DNA from: Gemmatimonadales bacterium
Lineage (GTDB): Bacteria > Gemmatimonadota > Gemmatimonadetes > Gemmatimonadales > GWC2-71-9
Length of the DNA: 9,118 bases
Assembly (NCBI GenBank): GCA_030601605.1
Contig: JAUVTI010000070.1
Coordinates: 1-9,118 of the forward strand
Direction of reading: 5' to 3'
Position 1 is the first letter of the stretch, and each line of letters begins with the position of its first letter. A program made the translations under genes and the position numbers. This document shows, piece after piece, positions 6,140 through 9,118 of the stretch. The notes below the pieces were generated by a model. That model saw nothing but the letters and a program-made list of their open reading frames with translations. It did not search any database and was not told where the DNA came from.

Positions 6140-7059
6140 CGCTGGTGGCGTGCAGGGCGGCGACCAAGGTGTACGGGGTGGGCCGGCGCCGCAGAGCGGC
6201 GCTGGAGCGCTGCTCGTTCACTGCCGAGGCGGGTGAGATAATCGGCGTGGTGGGGCCCAACGGAGCAGGGAAGACCACGCTCCTCAGTCTGATAGCCGGG
6301 GAGCTTCCGCTCACCGCCGGCGAGCTGTGGGTGGCTGGCCACCGGTCGGGTACGCGCGCCGCGAGAAGGGCCGTGGGCTTCGCGCCCGACCCGCCGGTCC
6401 TCCCGCCGGATCTCACCGGGACCGAGTGGCTCACGTACCTGGCCAGCCACAGGGCCCGCTCTGCCGAGCGGCGGGCGCGGCTCGTCGCCTGGGCAATCGG
6501 GATCGCGGAGCTCGAGTCCTTCGTGGGCAAGCGGATCGGCACCTACTCCCGCGGGATGACGCAGCGCCTCGGGCTCGCCGCGGCTGCGCTGGCCCGGGGA
6601 GCGGTGCTGGCTCTCGACGAGGTGTTGAGTGGTGTGGACCCGTTGGTGCAGCGGCGGCTGCGGGGGCAGATCGCGCGGCTCGCCAGCTCCCGTCGCGCGG
6701 TGATCATCGCGTCCCACGACCTCGCGGCGCTGGAGCGGCTCGCCACGCGGGTCCTGGTGCTGTGGGGCGGCCGCCTGGTCGCCGACGTCTCGACCGCCCG
6801 GTTGGTCAACGAGCGGGTCGCGGAGCTCACGCTGGCGGGCTCGGCGCTGAGGCAGGCCGAGCGTCTCCTGCTTCGCTTCCCCGGGACGGTCCGAACCGGC
6901 CAGGGTGTGGCGGTGCGGCTCACCGGAGGGCGCACGGTCGAGGAGGTACTGGCCGCTTGCAGGGAGGAGCGCATCGCGGTGGCCGCGTCGCGCGTGCGCT
7001 ACCGGGCGCTGGAGGACATCCTGCTCGAGGCCGCTGCCCTGCACGGGGAGCCGGCGTGA
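6136..7059 (+). CDS. ABC transporter ATP-binding protein (ABC-2/CcmA-type)
   Basis: A 307-aa cytoplasmic ATPase that would power the permease encoded just before it. The GTG start at 6136 overlaps the permease TGA; GAGGAG at 6125-6130 is 5 bases upstream. Visible motifs: Walker A GPNGAGKTT (~residues 40-48); a variant Q-loop FAPDPPVLPPDLTG in which Asp stands where Gln is usual; signature YSRGMTQRL; Walker B LALDEVLSGVDP, with the catalytic Glu kept but Val in place of the usual Pro; and H-loop IIASHD. About 90 C-terminal residues beyond the ATPase core (from ~AELTLAG) include a segment with VEEVLAACREERIAVAASRVRYRALEDI, like the accessory C-terminal domains of drug, lipid or polysaccharide exporters. 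The variants resemble those in other ABC-2 ATPases, so activity is likely retained. It ends in a GTGA overlap with the next gene. Confidence 0.93.
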   Translation: MTLVACRAATKVYGVGRRRRAALERCSFTAEAGEIIGVVGPNGAGKTTLLSLIAGELPLTAGELWVAGHRSGTRAARRAVGFAPDPPVLPPDLTGTEWLTYLASHRARSAERRARLVAWAIGIAELESFVGKRIGTYSRGMTQRLGLAAAALARGAVLALDEVLSGVDPLVQRRLRGQIARLASSRRAVIIASHDLAALERLATRVLVLWGGRLVADVSTARLVNERVAELTLAGSALRQAERLLLRFPGTVRTGQGVAVRLTGGRTVEEVLAACREERIAVAASRVRYRALEDILLEAAALHGEPA

Positions 7060-7790
7060 GGCTCCTCGAGGAGGTGGCGCGCCCGCTCGCGGCGGTGCTG
7101 GTGGACCCTCCCGGGGCGATGCGAGGCGTTGCTGAGCGCCCCAGCCCGTGGGCGCTTCTCGGGGGCCTCGCGTCCACGCTCGTGGCGCTGGGCCTCGCCA
7201 CTCTGCCGCGCCAGCTCGCGCTGCTCGACAGTACGATGGGCGCCACGGGCGATCCTCTGCTGGACGCGCAGACGGAGCTGCTGCGAGGCGGCGTCCTGCG
7301 GCTCATAGTGGCCGACCGGCTCGTTGCCTCACCCACCCTCATCATCGCCGCGCTGTTCCTCGCTCTGGCGGCGGAGCCCGTGCTCATGCTGGCCCGGGAG
7401 CGGCGGCCGGCCATCTGGGCGATCGTGTTGCTGGGGCTCGCTCCGCTGGTGGTGCAGCGGGTGGGGGAGCTCGCGATTACGTACGTGGCGGCCATCGCAG
7501 ACCCGGTGGCGGGCGATGCGGTGACGGCACCGCACCGCTTCGTCACGGGCCCGTTGCTGCTGTGGAGGGGCGAGGGATCTGCACCCGGATGGCTCGAGGT
7601 GTTGAGTCGGCGCGTCGATCTGATCGTGCTCTGGTGCCTGGTGCTGTGGAGCCTGGGAATGCGGCAGCTGGATGGAGGCCGCTGGCAGCTCTGGCACGCA
7701 GCGCTGCCCGCAGCATGCGTCGCGGCGGGCGGGCTACTGACCTGGATGCTTGGACCCCTCGTGCTGCCGTTGGTGCTCGGGGCTGGCTGA
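7056..7790 (+). CDS. Yip1-like polytopic membrane protein
   Basis: A 244-aa protein starting at GTG 7056, overlapping the ATPase stop by 4 bases, with GGGGAG shortly upstream in the last ATPase codons. The N-terminal layout, a short amphipathic helix (EEVARPLAAVLVDPPGAMRGVAERP) then a first membrane helix SPWALLGGLASTLVALGL, resembles bacterial Yip1-domain proteins. About five membrane segments follow (residues ~28-50, 88-112, 118-140, 190-208, 215-242), and a lumen-like loop carries DPVAGDAVTAPHRFVTGPLLLW. Yip1 assignment is by eye and moderate. The tight coupling suggests it is a third, membrane component of the ABC system, perhaps a second permease-like or assembly subunit. Alternatively it is simply an uncharacterised integral membrane protein. 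Confidence 0.65.
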   Translation: MRLLEEVARPLAAVLVDPPGAMRGVAERPSPWALLGGLASTLVALGLATLPRQLALLDSTMGATGDPLLDAQTELLRGGVLRLIVADRLVASPTLIIAALFLALAAEPVLMLARERRPAIWAIVLLGLAPLVVQRVGELAITYVAAIADPVAGDAVTAPHRFVTGPLLLWRGEGSAPGWLEVLSRRVDLIVLWCLVLWSLGMRQLDGGRWQLWHAALPAACVAAGGLLTWMLGPLVLPLVLGAG

Positions 7791-7799
7791 GCCCGCACC
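7772..7799 (+). terminator. Possible bulged stem-loop at the end of the ABC operon
   Basis: ggtgc (7772-7776) plus gggct (7780-7784) pair with agccc (7790-7794) plus gcacc (7795-7799), with a three-base bulge and a five-base loop that contains most of the TGA stop. No T-run follows. It is a candidate terminator only, found by eye. Confidence 0.3.
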
Positions 7800-7813
7800 C
7801 CGATGCTCGGCCG

Positions 7814-7842
7814 TTGACGCCTTACCTGGCGCGCCCTAGCTT
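7814..7842 (+). promoter_or_regulatory. cysS: Candidate sigma-70-type promoter for cysS
   Basis: TTGACG (7814-7819, 5 of 6 consensus) and TAGCTT (7837-7842, 3 of 6) are separated by the ideal 17 bases. They lie 66 bases before the cysS start in a 117-base gap. No T-box leader can be recognised in the remaining sequence. Confidence 0.4.
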
Positions 7843-7907
7843 ACCTCGGCCAAAGTCGTTGCAATCCATCGAGTTAGGGAGCGCGGAATCGCGGCGGGCT
7901 GACCCTG

Positions 7908-9118
7908 ATGACCCTGAGTCTCTACAACACGCTGACGCGGCGAATCGAGCCGTTCGAGCCGCTGGCTCCGCCCCGCGTCACGATGTACATGTGCGGCCCC
8001 ACCGTCTACAACTACGCCCACATCGGGAACTTCAGGACCTTCCTTTTTGGCGACCTGCTGCGCCGCTACCTGGAGTACAGCGGCTACGACGTGTTCCTGA
8101 TCATGAACCTGACGGACGTGGATGACCGCACCATCAAGGCGGCGGCCGAGCACGGCGTGTCGCTCCGGGAGCACACCGAGCCGTTTACCGAGGCGTTCTT
8201 CCAGGACCGGGACTACCTGAGGATCACCCCCGCGCACGCGTACCCGCGCGCCACCGAGTATGTGGAGCCGATGGTCGAGCTGGTCGAGCGCCTGCTCGAG
8301 CGGGGTGTCGCCTACCGTGGAGAGGATGGGTCGGTCTACTACGCGGTGGCGAAGTTCCCCACCTATGGGCGCCTCTCGCAGCTCGACAAGCGGGAGCTCA
8401 AGGCGGGGGCCCGCGTGGCGTCCGACGAGTACGACAAGGACGATGTGCGCGACTTTGCGCTCTGGAAGGCGGCGGCCCCCGAGGACGAGGCCGCTGGCGC
8501 CGCGTGGGACGCTCCGTTCGGCCGGGGACGGCCGGGATGGCACCTGGAGTGCTCGGCAATGTCCCTCACCGAGATCCGGCAGCGCTTCGGCGTGGAGACG
8601 CTGGACATCCACGCGGGCGGCGTGGATCTGATCTTCCCGCATCACGAGAACGAGAGCGCTCAGTCGGAGGGGGCCACCGGGCAGCCGTTCGCGCGCTACT
8701 GGCTGCACGGTGAGTTCCTGTTCATCCGGGGCACCAAGATGTCGAAGCGGTTCGGCAACACGCTGACGGCCCGCGATCTAAAGGAAGAGGGGGTCGACGC
8801 GGCCACCGTGCGGATGCTGGTCTGGTCCACCCACTACCGGCAGCAGCTCAACTTCACCGACGAGGCCCTCCAGGGGGCGGCCGAAGGGGTAAGGCGCCTG
8901 GCCGACTTCCACGCCCGGCTGGTCGAGGCCGCCGGGGCCGGCTCCCCGGCCGGTGAGCCTCCGGAGGAGGCCGCGCAGCTGGTGAGCGGGTTCCGGGCCG
9001 CCATGGACGACGACCTCAACGCCCCCAAGGCGCTCGGAGCCATGTTCAGCTTCGTCCGGGCGGCCAACCGGCAGTTGGATTCTGGCGGCTGGGCACCCCC
9101 GGAGGCCGCTGGCGCTTT
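7908..9118 (+). CDS. cysS: Cysteinyl-tRNA synthetase (C-terminal end cut by window)
   Basis: Class I aminoacyl-tRNA synthetase that charges tRNA-Cys with cysteine in the cytoplasm; 403 residues are visible of the usual ~460-500. The start MTLSLYNTLTRR is the family N-terminus. Key motifs: MCGPTVYN with zinc-ligand Cys29, the HIGH-type HIGN at residues 38-41, NLTDVDD, PGWHLECSAM (second zinc Cys), the FPHHENE block supplying the His and Glu ligands, and the KMSKR loop followed by FGN. The C-terminal helical region has begun (MDDDLNAPKALGAMF). All catalytic and zinc residues are present, so it looks functional. The ribosome binding site is weak (GGCGGG region about 10 bases upstream), but the start is fixed by family alignment. 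It has its own candidate promoter and is probably independent of the ABC operon. Confidence 0.97.
   Translation, partial: MTLSLYNTLTRRIEPFEPLAPPRVTMYMCGPTVYNYAHIGNFRTFLFGDLLRRYLEYSGYDVFLIMNLTDVDDRTIKAAAEHGVSLREHTEPFTEAFFQDRDYLRITPAHAYPRATEYVEPMVELVERLLERGVAYRGEDGSVYYAVAKFPTYGRLSQLDKRELKAGARVASDEYDKDDVRDFALWKAAAPEDEAAGAAWDAPFGRGRPGWHLECSAMSLTEIRQRFGVETLDIHAGGVDLIFPHHENESAQSEGATGQPFARYWLHGEFLFIRGTKMSKRFGNTLTARDLKEEGVDAATVRMLVWSTHYRQQLNFTDEALQGAAEGVRRLADFHARLVEAAGAGSPAGEPPEEAAQLVSGFRAAMDDDLNAPKALGAMFSFVRAANRQLDSGGWAPPEAAGA

Noticed and set aside
7843..7907. Possible T-box or other riboswitch before cysS
   Set aside because: The leader is short, and I could not find a T-box-like bulge sequence or a terminator/antiterminator pair.
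7836..8708. Minus-strand open frame opposite cysS
   Set aside because: It is antisense to an unmistakable cysteinyl-tRNA synthetase and shows no domain of its own.

Overview
This is a GC-rich bacterial window, with almost everything coded on the + strand in short-spaced or overlapping genes. It contains no RNA genes, mobile elements or CRISPR that I can see. The gene style (high GC, frequent GTG starts, several small membrane proteins sharing a 'LDFTERVLA'-type C-terminus next to PspA) reminds me of Gemmatimonadota. That placement is from memory and is not proven by any marker gene here.

Layout, left to right. (1) Bases 1-1349 hold the C-terminal half of uvrA (excinuclease ABC subunit A); its 5' half lies outside the window. 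(2) Bases 1446-2879 hold five back-to-back small genes (87-99 aa). Each encodes an N-terminal membrane helix, a charged or coiled-coil segment, and the same C-terminal box, E-E/x-R-hydrophobic-D-F-T/A-E-R-hydrophobic-L. The genes are separated by 0-3 bases, and each ribosome binding site lies inside the Gly-rich tail codons of the gene before it. (3) Bases 2991-3767 encode a PspA/IM30 protein, and its stop codon overlaps the start of an AI-2E/PerM-family membrane permease (3767-4897). I read 1446-4897 as an expanded phage-shock (envelope-stress) locus in which the single PspB-like partner is replaced by a tandem family of five paralogues.

(4) Bases 5115-5330 encode a lone 71-aa predicted secreted protein with two C-x7-C pairs. 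Its Shine-Dalgarno lies in a potential hairpin, and a strong stem-loop follows the gene. (5) Bases 5450-7790 hold a translationally coupled three-gene cassette: an ABC-2-type membrane subunit, an ABC ATPase, and a Yip1-like polytopic membrane protein. The genes are joined by two GTGA overlaps. (6) From 7908 to the window end lies cysS (cysteinyl-tRNA synthetase), truncated by the window edge and preceded by a plausible sigma-70-type promoter.

The most interesting part is the five-paralogue array beside pspA. The paralogues fall into two N-terminal subtypes but share the C-terminal box. Two members of different N-terminal subtype share a 36-base stretch with one mismatch, which suggests gene conversion or very strong constraint on the C-terminal module.
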